Source: an uncultured Oscillospiraceae bacterium
GTDB taxonomy: Bacteria > Bacillota > Clostridia > Oscillospirales > Oscillospiraceae
Direction of reading: 5' to 3'
Assembly (NCBI GenBank): GCA_944385795.1
Contig: CALWYP010000088.1
Coordinates: 1-40,329 of the forward strand
DNA length: 40,329 nucleotides
Program-made: the position numbers and the translations under genes
The notes under the pieces: model-generated
The model's input: only the letters and a program-made list of their open reading frames with translations
Told to the model about the DNA's origin: nothing
The model's database searches: none
Shown here: positions 24,301-32,340 of the stretch, piece by piece
Layout of the letters: the number at the start of each line of letters is the position of its first letter
Numbering within the stretch: the stretch's first letter is position 1

Positions 24301-25914
24301 ATGAATAAAAAAAGCATATTGGCCCTCGCCCTTGCCCTCGCCTGCCTGCTTTCGGCCTGCGGGGCCGCGGAGACCGAGCTGCCCGAGCCCACGAGCTATT
24401 CCGACGAGCTGCCCGGCGAGACCCTGGGCATAGCCCCGGCGGCGGACGCGGTCTTCTCCCTCAACTATAATTCGTCCGAGAGCCTGAACCCCTACGCCAC
24501 GAGCGACGTCAACAACATAATTATCAGCGAGCTGGTGTGCGAGAACGTTTTCGAGCTGGACGACGACTACAACCTCTCCTCACGCGTCATTGAAAAATAC
24601 AGCGTCTCGAACGGGAGCTATTGGACCTTCACCGTCAAAGAGGACATAGCCATGCACGACGGCAGCGAGCTCACGGCCTACGACGTGGCCTACTCGATAT
24701 CCCTCGCCCGCCGCACCAGCCGCTATTCCGGCCGCTTCACCTGCATGTACGGCGCGAGCGCCTCGGACGAGCGCACCTTCCACATCTCCACCACGCGCGC
24801 GAACACGCTCCTGCCCTACCTGCTCACCGTGCCCATCGTCAAGGACGGCTCGGCCTCCTCGCCCCTGCCCGTGAGCTGCGGGCCGTACATGTACGTCGAG
24901 GGCGCGGACTATGTGCAGGCCTTCGGCGGCTACGGCGCCTCCGCCCCGGCGGAGCGCATATACCTCAAGGAGTACTCCGGCGCGGAGAACATCATAAGCG
25001 CCTTTGAGGACGGCTATATCGACCTAGTCGTCAACGACACCTCGTCGAACGCCAACCTGGGCTACGGGGGCAACAACGAGATACGCTGGTACCACACGAC
25101 GAACATGCACTATTTCGGCTTCAACATGACGAGCGAGCTCATGAGCAATCCCAACATGCGCTACGCCGTGGCCCTCGCCACGGACAGGGAGTACGCCGCG
25201 GACACGCTGATGCAGGGCGCGGCCGTGCCCAGCGCCCTGCCCATATCGCCGCTCAGCCCGCTCTACGACGAGAGCCTGGCCGCCACGCTCGGCTGCAACC
25301 TGTCCCTCTGCCGGCAGGTGCTGGGCAACGCGGGCCTGAGCGACATGGATAACGACGGGCGGCTGGAGTATCTGAGCTATTCGGTCATGCACGACGCGGA
25401 GATAGACCTGCTCGTCTGTTCCCAGAGCGCCGGCAAGGGCGACGTGTGCAAGAAGCTCGCCGAGGACCTGGACAGCCTCGGCGTGACGGTCAACGTGCTC
25501 GAGCTGAGCTGGAACGACTACGTCTCCGCCATCCGCGGCGACGACTACGATGGCGACGGAGAGCCCGACGTCCACTACGACATGTACTACGCCGAGGTGA
25601 AGCTGGGGGCCGACTTCGACCTCACGAACCTGCTTACGGAGTACGGCACGCTCAACTACGGCGGCATAGCCGACGAGAGCTACGCGACGTATATAAACGC
25701 CTTCCTCTCGGCGGGGGACATAGACCGGAGCATACGCTGCGGCGAGATGCTGCAATATATAGCGCTCAACTCGCCCATAGTCCCCGTCTGCTTCGAACGC
25801 CACCAGGTCATCACCCACCGCAACGCCGTAACCGGCATGGAAGTCACAAGCTCCAACGTGTTCTACAGCCTCCCCGAGTGGAAGATCAGCTTCGGGGAGC
25901 TGATGGAAAAATAA
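24301..25914 (+). CDS. Orphan peptide-type ABC substrate-binding lipoprotein
   Basis: This 537-residue family 5 extracellular solute-binding protein starts at 24301 after GAGGAGGGG. The reading frame is open further upstream, but that part overlaps pgeF. A lipoprotein signal is clear: two Lys, a hydrophobic run and the lipobox LLSAC with Cys20. Family landmarks are NYNSSESLNPYATSD, WTFTVKEDIAMHDGSEL and YSISLARRTSR. Two DxDxDG loops, DMDNDG and DYDGDG, could bind calcium; a similar loop at the first site is common in this family. No permease or ATPase gene is near, so it may serve the opp system at 14262-18208 or act as a receptor. The ligand is unknown. Confidence 0.9.
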   Translation: MNKKSILALALALACLLSACGAAETELPEPTSYSDELPGETLGIAPAADAVFSLNYNSSESLNPYATSDVNNIIISELVCENVFELDDDYNLSSRVIEKYSVSNGSYWTFTVKEDIAMHDGSELTAYDVAYSISLARRTSRYSGRFTCMYGASASDERTFHISTTRANTLLPYLLTVPIVKDGSASSPLPVSCGPYMYVEGADYVQAFGGYGASAPAERIYLKEYSGAENIISAFEDGYIDLVVNDTSSNANLGYGGNNEIRWYHTTNMHYFGFNMTSELMSNPNMRYAVALATDREYAADTLMQGAAVPSALPISPLSPLYDESLAATLGCNLSLCRQVLGNAGLSDMDNDGRLEYLSYSVMHDAEIDLLVCSQSAGKGDVCKKLAEDLDSLGVTVNVLELSWNDYVSAIRGDDYDGDGEPDVHYDMYYAEVKLGADFDLTNLLTEYGTLNYGGIADESYATYINAFLSAGDIDRSIRCGEMLQYIALNSPIVPVCFERHQVITHRNAVTGMEVTSSNVFYSLPEWKISFGELMEK

Positions 25915-25930
25915 AATAGGGGGAACAGAC

Positions 25931-26311
25931 ATGACAGACAGAGAACTCATGGACATCGCCAAGCAGGCGGCCGAGCACGCCTATGTGCCGTATTCCCGTT
26001 TCCCCGTGGGCGCGGCGCTCGAGTGCTCCGACGGCACGGTTTTCACCGGCTGCAACGTTGAGAACGCGGCCCTGGGCAGCACCATCTGCGCCGAACGCAC
26101 CGCGGCCGTGAAGGCCGTCAGCGAGGGGCACACCGACTTCGCGCGCATAGCCATCTGGGCGGAAAGCCGCGACTACTGTATGCCCTGCGGCGCATGCAGG
26201 CAGTTTTTAAGCGAGTTTTCCACGGATATGGAGGTGCTCAGCGCCAAATCCGGGGGACGCTATGTGAGCTATAAGCTGCGCGAGCTCATGCCGCACACCT
26301 TCAACTACTGA
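25931..26311 (+). CDS. cdd: Cytidine deaminase
   Basis: Cdd deaminates cytidine and deoxycytidine to uridine and deoxyuridine in pyrimidine salvage. The 126-residue length and motifs fit the small tetrameric type: the zinc site uses the Cys of TICAERTA together with the two Cys of PCGACRQF, and the Glu of CAE is the proton shuttle. Substrate contacts appear in FPVGAALE and GCNVENAA. It lies 16 bases after the lipoprotein gene and 32 bases before the SLH protein, on the same strand and without a terminator in between. Confidence 0.96.
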   Translation: MTDRELMDIAKQAAEHAYVPYSRFPVGAALECSDGTVFTGCNVENAALGSTICAERTAAVKAVSEGHTDFARIAIWAESRDYCMPCGACRQFLSEFSTDMEVLSAKSGGRYVSYKLRELMPHTFNY

Positions 26312-26343
26312 GCGGCCAGCAAACGCAAAAGGGAGTATAAGAT

Positions 26344-27654
26344 ATGAGAAAGAAAGCCATGAAGCGCGTCCTGTGCGCCGCGCTCGCGCTCTGCCTGCTG
26401 GCGGCGGGCCTGCCCGCCTACGCCGACACGGGCATGGGAAACATAGACGTGGACTTTGAAGACGTCCCGGACGGCGCCTGGTATTCATATTATGTAAACC
26501 TCTGCGCGAGCTGGGGCATCATCGACGGCAAGACCGCGGATACCTATTGCCCTGACGACCCGCTGCTGCGCGGCGAGTTCATAAAGCTCCTGTGCATGAT
26601 AGGCGAGCTCGCCCCGCGCAGTATGGACACCTCCATACACTGGGCGCAGCCCTACTGGCAGGTCGTCAACGACTACGGCGTCCTCTGGGGCCTCGACATA
26701 CCCTGCACGGCGTCCGGGCTGAACGCGCCCATAACGCGATATGAGATGAGCGTTATGATAACGAACCTCACCACAAACGTCTATACCGAGAACCCCGTCA
26801 GCCTGGATTCCCCGGCCGCGAGGATAAGCGACTATACGTCCATCTCGGGCAAGTACGCCGAGAGCGTGCTCCAGGCCTACGGCAAGGGCATACTCGACGG
26901 CTATGACGACGGTGCCTTCCACGGCGACGCCACGCTCACTAGGGCGCAGGCCGCCGCGGTCGTCGTCCGCGCCGGCTGGCCGGCGGAGCGGCTTGCGGTC
27001 GAGGACGTCAACGAGGTAGTGGTGCCCGAGCAGCCCGGCCAGGGCGCGGCCATGGACCCGGCGGATTCCTTCGCCAACCGCGCCAACGCCTCCGGCATGA
27101 TAGATGCTTACGGCCACCCGAACGCCGAGGCCAGCGCCATACTCTTCGGCGACCCGAACAAGACCTACTTCACCGGCAGCGAGGCCAACCTCTCCGAGCA
27201 CATAGTCACCGTCCAGGTCCGCACCTGGGATATTGACAGCTCCGGCGCGAAGTACACCCGCAGCTGGAACCTGCAGGTCAACGCCGCCGTGGCCGACGAG
27301 GTCAAGGCCATCTTCGAGGAGATATACAACGACCCTGAGCAGTTCCCGATACACGCGCTCGGCGGCGCGCGCTACACCGATACGCTCCGCCACGCCTGGG
27401 GCTGCGCCATAGACATCAACCCCGTCGAGAACTTCCAGTGCTACACCACTACCGACCCCTACACGCCGATAACCGGCTCGTACTGCTACAAGACCTCGGA
27501 CAGCCCGTACTGCATAAGGCCGGACTCCAGCGTGGTCCGCGCCTTCGCCAAGTACGGCTGGGGCTGGGGCGGCGGCACCGCCGAAAACGGCTATTCCGGC
27601 TGGAACACCACCGCCGACTACATGCACTTCTCCGTCCTGGCGAGCGGAGGCTGA
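26344..27654 (+). CDS. Secreted SLH-domain protein with M15 (VanY-like) carboxypeptidase domain
   Basis: This 436-residue protein has a Sec signal peptide (residues 1-27, cleavage near AYA-D). Three S-layer homology repeats follow: about 36-90 (FEDVPDGAWYSYYV, GIIDGKTADTYCP), a weak one at about 95-145, and about 160-212 (GILDGYDDGAFHGDATLTR). A linker leads to a C-terminal M15 peptidase domain. The zinc ligands are His350 and Asp357 in HAWGCAIDINP and His428 in DYMHFS. Such domains trim D-Ala-D-Ala or other stem-peptide bonds, and SLH repeats tether the protein to cell-wall polymer, so it is likely a wall-bound peptidoglycan peptidase. The exact bond cleaved is unknown. Two terminators follow. 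Confidence 0.92.
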   Translation: MRKKAMKRVLCAALALCLLAAGLPAYADTGMGNIDVDFEDVPDGAWYSYYVNLCASWGIIDGKTADTYCPDDPLLRGEFIKLLCMIGELAPRSMDTSIHWAQPYWQVVNDYGVLWGLDIPCTASGLNAPITRYEMSVMITNLTTNVYTENPVSLDSPAARISDYTSISGKYAESVLQAYGKGILDGYDDGAFHGDATLTRAQAAAVVVRAGWPAERLAVEDVNEVVVPEQPGQGAAMDPADSFANRANASGMIDAYGHPNAEASAILFGDPNKTYFTGSEANLSEHIVTVQVRTWDIDSSGAKYTRSWNLQVNAAVADEVKAIFEEIYNDPEQFPIHALGGARYTDTLRHAWGCAIDINPVENFQCYTTTDPYTPITGSYCYKTSDSPYCIRPDSSVVRAFAKYGWGWGGGTAENGYSGWNTTADYMHFSVLASGG

Positions 27655-27661
27655 CAATAAC

Positions 27662-27691
27662 GGCCCGGAGGCGGCGCCTCCGGGCCCTTTT
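27662..27691 (+). terminator. Intrinsic terminator 1 after the SLH/M15 gene
   Basis: A perfect 11-bp stem (27662-27672 with 27676-27686) and 3-base loop is followed by CTTTTC. It begins eight bases after the stop codon. Confidence 0.88.
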
Positions 27692-27708
27692 CATACGGCG
27701 CTTTGCCC

Positions 27709-27733
27709 AGAGCCCCTGCCGGGCTCTTTTTTT
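27709..27733 (+). terminator. Intrinsic terminator 2, tandem with the first
   Basis: AGAGCCC (27709-27715) pairs with GGGCTCT (27721-27727) around CTGCC and is followed by a run of T to 27733. Together with the hairpin at 27662 it isolates the spoIIIA operon from upstream transcription. Confidence 0.88.
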
Positions 27734-27746
27734 ATGCCCGGGCGCG

Positions 27747-27775
27747 GCATATCGGCCCCGGCGCGGGCATAGATT
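27747..27775 (+). promoter_or_regulatory. SigE-like promoter of the spoIIIA operon
   Basis: GCATATC at 27747-27753 and CATAGATT at 27768-27775 are separated by 14 bases. They resemble the mother-cell sigma-E elements known from Bacillus (ATATT-type -35 and CATACAnT -10, the latter matching at all but one defined base). This fits the mother-cell control known for spoIIIA. Transcription would start at about 27781-27783. Confidence 0.65.
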
Positions 27776-27799
27776 GTCCACATGAGAGCTAAGGGGTTC

Positions 27800-28666
27800 A
27801 TGACTGCGGCGGCGCTGCTGCCGCCGGACATACGCGCTTCGGCGCTGGCGATGCCGGAGGGGGAGGCGGACGCCGCCGAGGAGTTCAGGCTCCGCGCCGG
27901 GCGGAGGCCCACCGTGCTGCTGCCGGAGGGGGAGAGGCCGCTGGCGCGGCGGGCGGTTTCGCCGGCCGAGCTGGAATCCGTGCTTGAGGCGGCGACGGGG
28001 GCGAGCGCGCACACGGCGCTGGAGGCTGTGCAGGCCGGCTTCGCCTCCGCCCGGGGCGGGGTGCGCCTGGGCCTGGCGGGCACGGCGAGCGAGAGCGGGG
28101 GAAAGGTGCTGGCCATAAGGCGCCTGGGCTCCGTCGCGCTGCGCATACCGCACGAGGCGATAGGCTGTGCCGACGTGATTTTCCCGGAGCTGACGGCGCA
28201 GGGCTTTAAGGATACGCTTATAATTTCCCCGCCCGGCGGGGGCAAGACCACGCTGCTGCGCGAGCTGGTGCGCAAGCTCGCCTCAAGCCTGCGCGTCTCG
28301 CTGATAGACGAGCGCGGCGAGGTGGCCGCGGCGGCCTCCGGGACGCCGGAGTTCGACGTGGGCGAGCGCACCGACGTGCTAACCGGGGCGGACAAGCGCT
28401 CGGGCGTGGATATGCTCCTGCGCGCGATGAACCCGCAGGTGCTGGCTATGGACGAGATAAGCGCCGAGGCGGACGCCGAGGCCGCCGAGGCCGCCGCCGG
28501 CTGCGGCGTGAAGCTGCTCGCCACGGCGCACGCCGCGGACGTGGACGAGCTGGGCAGGAGGGCGGTATACCGCCGGCTCCTGGACGCGGGTGTCTTCTCA
28601 AGGGCCGTCGTAATAGGGCGCTGCGGCCGCTCGCGGCGCTTCACGGTGAAGGAGCTCCGGCCTTGA
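27800..28666 (+). CDS. spoIIIAA: Stage III sporulation protein AA
   Basis: SpoIIIAA is the cytoplasmic secretion-type ATPase of the SpoIIIA-SpoIIQ channel that links mother cell and forespore. The ATP site is visible: Walker A PPGGGKTTLL, then LIDERGEVAAAASG and Walker B QVLAMDEIS; a His in TAHAADVDEL completes the fold. I choose the ATG at 27800 (288 residues), since the predicted transcript starts at about 27782 and AAGGGG lies at 27791-27796. An ATG at 27782 would add six residues but would be leaderless. The stop overlaps the TTG of spoIIIAB. The whole AA-AH set is present in standard order. Confidence 0.95.
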   Translation: MTAAALLPPDIRASALAMPEGEADAAEEFRLRAGRRPTVLLPEGERPLARRAVSPAELESVLEAATGASAHTALEAVQAGFASARGGVRLGLAGTASESGGKVLAIRRLGSVALRIPHEAIGCADVIFPELTAQGFKDTLIISPPGGGKTTLLRELVRKLASSLRVSLIDERGEVAAAASGTPEFDVGERTDVLTGADKRSGVDMLLRAMNPQVLAMDEISAEADAEAAEAAAGCGVKLLATAHAADVDELGRRAVYRRLLDAGVFSRAVVIGRCGRSRRFTVKELRP

Positions 28667-29166
28667 GGGCGGCGGCCTGCCTTGTCCTCGCCGGCGGCTG
28701 CGCCTACATGGGCGCGGCGTCGGTGCTGGAGGCGAGACGGAGGGCAAGGCTGCTGCTGGCCTTCGTCTCCGCGCTGGACGTATTAAAACGGGAGATATGC
28801 TCGCGGCTCACGCCCCTGCCGGACTGCGCGGAGCGGCTCGCGCGGGGCGGGCCGGAGCCGCTGCGGGGCTTTTTCACGGCGCTGTGCGCGTTTTTCCCGC
28901 AGCTGGGCGAGCTGGGCCTCGGCGAAATATGGCGGCGCTGCCTTGAGCCGCTGGACCTGCCCGGCGCGGCCAGGGAGGCGCTTTCGGAGCTCGGCGGGGC
29001 GCTTGGCCGCTATGACGCCGCCGCCCAGGGCGTGGCCATCGACCGCTGCCGCGAGACGCTCGCGGCCCTGGCGGCCAGGGAGTCGGAGCGCTCGGCCGAA
29101 AGGGACAGGCTGCGCCTGGGCCTGGCCCTCTGCGCCGGGGCGCTGCTCGCGCTGACACTATACTGA
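28663..29166 (+). CDS. spoIIIAB: Stage III sporulation protein AB
   Basis: This 167-residue membrane protein (about 171 in Bacillus) resembles GspF-type secretion proteins. It has an N-terminal hydrophobic segment, a helical cytoplasmic part with LDVLKREICSRLTPLPDCAE, and a C-terminal membrane helix ending LCAGALLALTLY. It starts with TTG in a TTGA overlap with spoIIIAA; a GGAG eleven bases upstream and the need to include the first helix support that codon. It probably anchors the SpoIIIAA ATPase at the mother-cell membrane. Confidence 0.93.
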   Translation: MRAAACLVLAGGCAYMGAASVLEARRRARLLLAFVSALDVLKREICSRLTPLPDCAERLARGGPEPLRGFFTALCAFFPQLGELGLGEIWRRCLEPLDLPGAAREALSELGGALGRYDAAAQGVAIDRCRETLAALAARESERSAERDRLRLGLALCAGALLALTLY

Positions 29167-29179
29167 CGGAGGAGATACT

Positions 29180-29374
29180 ATGGAGGTAGACCTCATCTTC
29201 AAGGTCGCGGCGGTGGGCATACTCGTCGCCGTGCTGAACATCCTGCTCACCCGCTCGGGCCGCGAGGAGCAGGCGCTCATGGTGACGATAACCGGCCTTG
29301 TGATAGTGCTCGTTCTGGTGGTGCGGAAGATAAGCGAGCTCTTCGCGCTGATAGGCGAGCTCTTCGAGTTCTGA
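29180..29374 (+). CDS. spoIIIAC: Stage III sporulation protein AC
   Basis: This 64-residue protein is almost entirely two membrane helices, VAAVGILVAVLNILLT and the VTITGLVIVLVLVV region, separated by a short polar loop SGREEQAL. Length and loop match SpoIIIAC. It has GGAGGAG upstream, and its last base is the first base of the spoIIIAD ATG. Confidence 0.95.
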   Translation: MEVDLIFKVAAVGILVAVLNILLTRSGREEQALMVTITGLVIVLVLVVRKISELFALIGELFEF

Positions 29375-29760
29375 TGGACGCGGTCATCCGGGTTTCGGCC
29401 GCGGCCGTGTGCGCCGCGCTCGCGTCGCTGCTGCTCAGGAAGTCGAACGCCGAGCTGGCGCTCTGCCTCGCCCTGGCGGCGGGGAGCGTGCTGCTGCTCT
29501 TCGTGTTCGAGCTCGCCGGCGGCGTTATCGACGCCGCGCGCCGGGCGCAGAGCCTCACGGGGCTTTCCCCGGCCCTCTTCGCCCCCGTGCTGAAATGCGT
29601 CGCCGTCGGCATAATCTGCTCGCTTGCCGCGGAGGCCTGCCGCGACTCGGGCAGCTCGCTGCTGGCGAACGCCGTGGACCTGGCCGGGGCCGCGGCCGCG
29701 CTCTTCTGCGCGCTGCCGCTGCTCTCCGCGCTGCTGGACACGGTGGAGGCCGTCTCGTGA
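29374..29760 (+). CDS. spoIIIAD: Stage III sporulation protein AD
   Basis: This 128-residue membrane protein has an N-terminal helix pair (AAAVCAALASLLLR and ALCLALAAGSVLLLFVFEL) and the family core segment PVLKCVAVGIICSLAAEACRDSGSS. It is part of the membrane platform with SpoIIIAC and AE. The ATG shares one base with the spoIIIAC stop and the TGA stop overlaps the spoIIIAE GTG (GTGA). Confidence 0.94.
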   Translation: MDAVIRVSAAAVCAALASLLLRKSNAELALCLALAAGSVLLLFVFELAGGVIDAARRAQSLTGLSPALFAPVLKCVAVGIICSLAAEACRDSGSSLLANAVDLAGAAAALFCALPLLSALLDTVEAVS

Positions 29761-30851
29761 GGGCGGCGCTGCTGGCCCTGCTCGCGGCGGCGGCGCTCGC
29801 CCTGCCCGCGCGGGCCGAGGGCATAGACCCGGGGCAGTACGCGGCCTATGGCGCGGACAAGGTCGCCGAGGCGGTGCCGGATTCCGCGCGCGGGGCGCTT
29901 GGCGAGGTGGGCCTGGACGACGCGCTTGAGCCGGAGGGCATGTTCTCCCGGCTGTGGGACTACGCGCGCGGGAAACTCGGCGGCTACCTCTCCTCCGCCG
30001 CGTCGGGCGCCGTCAAGCTCGCGGCCATAGCCGCGCTCTGCGCCCTGGCGGAGGGAGTTGCGGGGGATACGGCTAAAAATTATGTAAACTTAGCCGGCTG
30101 CCTCGCCGTCGCCGCCGTGGCCTTCTCCGACGCGGGGGCCTGGATTGGAGAGGGGGCGCGGGCCATAGAGGAGATGAACTCATTTTCCCGTTCGCTGCTG
30201 CCCTGCCTGGCGGCGACGGCGGCGGCGGGGGGCATGGCGGGCGCGGCGGCGGCCAAATATGCGGCCACGAGCCTGTTTATGGACGTGCTGCTGAGCCTCT
30301 CTCGCGTGCTGCTCATGCCGCTGGCCTACGCGCTCTTGGCCCTCAGGACGGCCTCGGCGGCGCTGGGCGGCGGCGCGCTGGACGCGGCGGCCCGGCTGCT
30401 TAAATGGCTCGCCTTTGCGGCGACCACGGCGGTGGTCACGGCTTTCACGCTCTGGCTGAGCATAAGCGGGGCGGTGAGCGGGAGCGCCGACGCCCTGGCC
30501 AGCAAGGCGGCGAAGAGCGCGATATCCGCGGCCCTGCCGGTCGTGGGCGGCATCGTCTCCGACGCGGCGGGCACGCTTGTCGCCGGGGCGGCGCTGCTGC
30601 GCTCGGCGGTGGGCGCGCTGGGCGCGGCGGTGGTGCTGGGCATATGCCTCTCGCCCTTCCTGGCGCTGGCCCTGCGCTACCTGCTCTATAAGGCGGCGGC
30701 CGCCCTCGCCTCCGCCTTCGCGGGCGGGCGGCTGGCCGGGCTGATTTCCGACGTCGGCGCCGTGTTCGGCCTTGTGCTGGGCGTCACGGGCGCCTGCGCG
30801 GCCATGCTCTTTATCTCCGTGATCTCCTTTATAAAGGCGGCGGCGCCATGA
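29757..30851 (+). CDS. spoIIIAE: Stage III sporulation protein AE
   Basis: This is the multi-pass membrane protein of the SpoIIIA complex (364 residues; about 400 in Bacillus). I start it at the GTG at 29757, which overlaps the spoIIIAD stop. The resulting N-terminus, VRAALLALLAAAALALPARA, is a signal-like hydrophobic segment. The frame is open to 29409, but that part lies over spoIIIAD. Several long hydrophobic, alanine-rich segments follow, together with the conserved ISAALPVVGGIVSDAAGT. It is likely part of the channel's membrane base. The stop overlaps spoIIIAF. Confidence 0.94.
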   Translation: MRAALLALLAAAALALPARAEGIDPGQYAAYGADKVAEAVPDSARGALGEVGLDDALEPEGMFSRLWDYARGKLGGYLSSAASGAVKLAAIAALCALAEGVAGDTAKNYVNLAGCLAVAAVAFSDAGAWIGEGARAIEEMNSFSRSLLPCLAATAAAGGMAGAAAAKYAATSLFMDVLLSLSRVLLMPLAYALLALRTASAALGGGALDAAARLLKWLAFAATTAVVTAFTLWLSISGAVSGSADALASKAAKSAISAALPVVGGIVSDAAGTLVAGAALLRSAVGALGAAVVLGICLSPFLALALRYLLYKAAAALASAFAGGRLAGLISDVGAVFGLVLGVTGACAAMLFISVISFIKAAAP

Positions 30852-31324
30852 CGGAGCTGCTTTCGGGCTGGATACGCGCCCTCGCCGGCTCGGCGGTCTT
30901 CTGTGCCGCGGCCCTCGCCCTCTGCCCTAAGGGCAAGGCCAGGGGCGTGCTCGCCTTTGCCTGCGGCTGCCTTATGCTCACGGCGCTGGTCTCGCCGCTC
31001 CGGGAGCCTGACGTGACCGGCATAGCCGAGGCGGCCGCGCTCTACCGCGCCGAGGCCGCCAGGGTGGTGGGTTCGGCCCAGGAGAGCGCCAGGGCGATGG
31101 AGCGCTCTGTCATAGAGGAGGGCTGCGAGGCATATGTTGCCTCAAGGGCGGACGCGCTGGGCCTGGCCGTCACGGCCGAAGTCGGCGCGCGCTGGAGCGA
31201 GGCGGGCTGCTTCTACCCCTGGGAGTGCAGCTTCGACATACCCTACGACGCGGTGCTGGCCTCGGCCGTGGAGGCCGGGCTGGGCATACCGCCGGAGCGG
31301 ATGAGCTGGGAGGCGCAGGAGTGA
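30848..31324 (+). CDS. spoIIIAF: Stage III sporulation protein AF
   Basis: This 158-residue protein (about 200 in Bacillus) has two N-terminal membrane helices (AGSAVFCAAALALCPKG, VLAFACGCLMLTALVSPL) and a soluble domain exposed to the intermembrane space, with a helix rich in Glu and Ala. This layout is that of SpoIIIAF, whose soluble part has a ring-building fold. It starts at ATG in an ATGA overlap and ends in a GTGA overlap with spoIIIAG. Confidence 0.92.
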   Translation: MTELLSGWIRALAGSAVFCAAALALCPKGKARGVLAFACGCLMLTALVSPLREPDVTGIAEAAALYRAEAARVVGSAQESARAMERSVIEEGCEAYVASRADALGLAVTAEVGARWSEAGCFYPWECSFDIPYDAVLASAVEAGLGIPPERMSWEAQE

Positions 31325-31638
31325 ACATTTCCCTCAGGGCACTAGGAAAGTACAAATATGTCCTGCTGCTCATGCTCTGCGCGGCGCTGCTGCTCATGCT
31401 GCCGCAGGGCGGCGGGGAGGCCGCGGACGGCGCGAGCGAGGTGGAAAGGCGCCTCGAGCAGGTCGTCTCGGACATAGACGGGGCGGGGCGCGTAAGCGTG
31501 CTCTGTTCCGAGGACGGCGCGGCGGTGGTCTGCGACGGGGCGGGCAGCGCCGCGGTGAGGCTGGATATAGTCCGGGCCGTCGGGGCCTATACGGGCCTTG
31601 GGGCCGACCGCATAAGCGTGTTACCTATGGCAGGGTGA
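31321..31638 (+). CDS. spoIIIAG: Stage III sporulation protein AG, minimal form
   Basis: I start this at the GTG at 31321, in a GTGA overlap with spoIIIAF, giving 105 residues (about 229 in Bacillus subtilis). One membrane helix (KYVLLLMLCAALLLMLP) leads into a short ring-building motif: EVERRLEQVVSDIDGAGRVSV, then a turn and AAVVCDGAGSAAVRLDIVRA, ending GADRISVLPMAG. The beginning and end of the motif match SpoIIIAG, but the large insertion between the two halves is absent. The frame is intact and position in the operon is correct. The 22-base gap to spoIIIAH contains its ribosome site. Confidence 0.9.
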   Translation: MNISLRALGKYKYVLLLMLCAALLLMLPQGGGEAADGASEVERRLEQVVSDIDGAGRVSVLCSEDGAAVVCDGAGSAAVRLDIVRAVGAYTGLGADRISVLPMAG

Positions 31639-31660
31639 ATAAATTTTTGGAGGCAAAGCT

Positions 31661-32254
31661 ATGAAAAACGCTAAAAGGAACATCATCATTGCGACGGTGC
31701 TCGTCTTCGTCTGCGCGGCGGTCTACCTCAACTGGTCGTACAATAACCGCCGCGACGGCGCGAGCGAGGTAATGAGGCAGGAGGAAGAGGATAAGGCCGG
31801 CGCGGCCTCCGGGCAGGACGAGGACTACTTCGCCCAGGCGCGGCTCACGCGCCAGACCTCCCGCGACGAGGCCCTGGGCCTGCTGGAGACCGCGGCGGCC
31901 GGGGAGGGGGCTTCGCAGGAGACGATCGACGGGGCTATGGACGCCATCGCGGCCATGGCCGCCTGGAGTATGCAGGAGACCCAGATTGAAAACCTGCTGC
32001 TGGCCAAGGACTTCTCCGACTGCGTGGTGTACATAGCCGACGAGGGCGTGACCGTGGCCGTGCCCGCGCCTGTGGAGGGCCTCAGCGCCGCCAGCGTGGC
32101 GCAGATAACCGAGACGGTCACGAACGAGACCGGCTGCTCCGCCGAGCAGATAAGGGTCATAGAGGTGAAGCCGGGCGCGGACGCCGCCGGGGCCGCGAAG
32201 CCTTCCGCCGCCCCCGCCGCCGTGCCGTCCCCCACGCCCTCCGCCGCAGCCTGA
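31661..32254 (+). CDS. spoIIIAH: Stage III sporulation protein AH
   Basis: SpoIIIAH spans the mother-cell membrane and meets SpoIIQ of the forespore in the intermembrane space. The 197-residue protein has one N-terminal helix (NIIIATVLVFVCAAVYLNW), a charged linker, a long helix with the SREEALG-like stretch TSRDEALGLLETAA, and the ring-building motif ending SAEQIRVIEVKPG. A 25-residue Ala/Pro/Ser tail follows the motif and looks unstructured. GGAGG lies upstream. It closes the operon and is followed by a terminator at 32269. Confidence 0.94.
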   Translation: MKNAKRNIIIATVLVFVCAAVYLNWSYNNRRDGASEVMRQEEEDKAGAASGQDEDYFAQARLTRQTSRDEALGLLETAAAGEGASQETIDGAMDAIAAMAAWSMQETQIENLLLAKDFSDCVVYIADEGVTVAVPAPVEGLSAASVAQITETVTNETGCSAEQIRVIEVKPGADAAGAAKPSAAPAAVPSPTPSAAA

Positions 32255-32268
32255 ATACTCGCCTTCCC

Positions 32269-32296
32269 GGCCCCGCCGCCCGCGGGGCCTTATTTT
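32269..32296 (+). terminator. Intrinsic terminator of the spoIIIA operon
   Basis: GGCCCCGC (32269-32276) pairs with GCGGGGCC (32282-32289) around a 5-base loop, followed by TTATTTT. Confidence 0.88.
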
Positions 32297-32340
32297 GCGC
32301 CCGCCAGGCCAAACTGGCTCTTTATTTTCTCATGCTCCCG

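Noticed and set aside
29409..29756. N-terminal extension of spoIIIAE
   Set aside because: It overlaps spoIIIAD completely, is Arg/Ala/Gly-rich, and the signal-like segment starts at the GTG at 29757.
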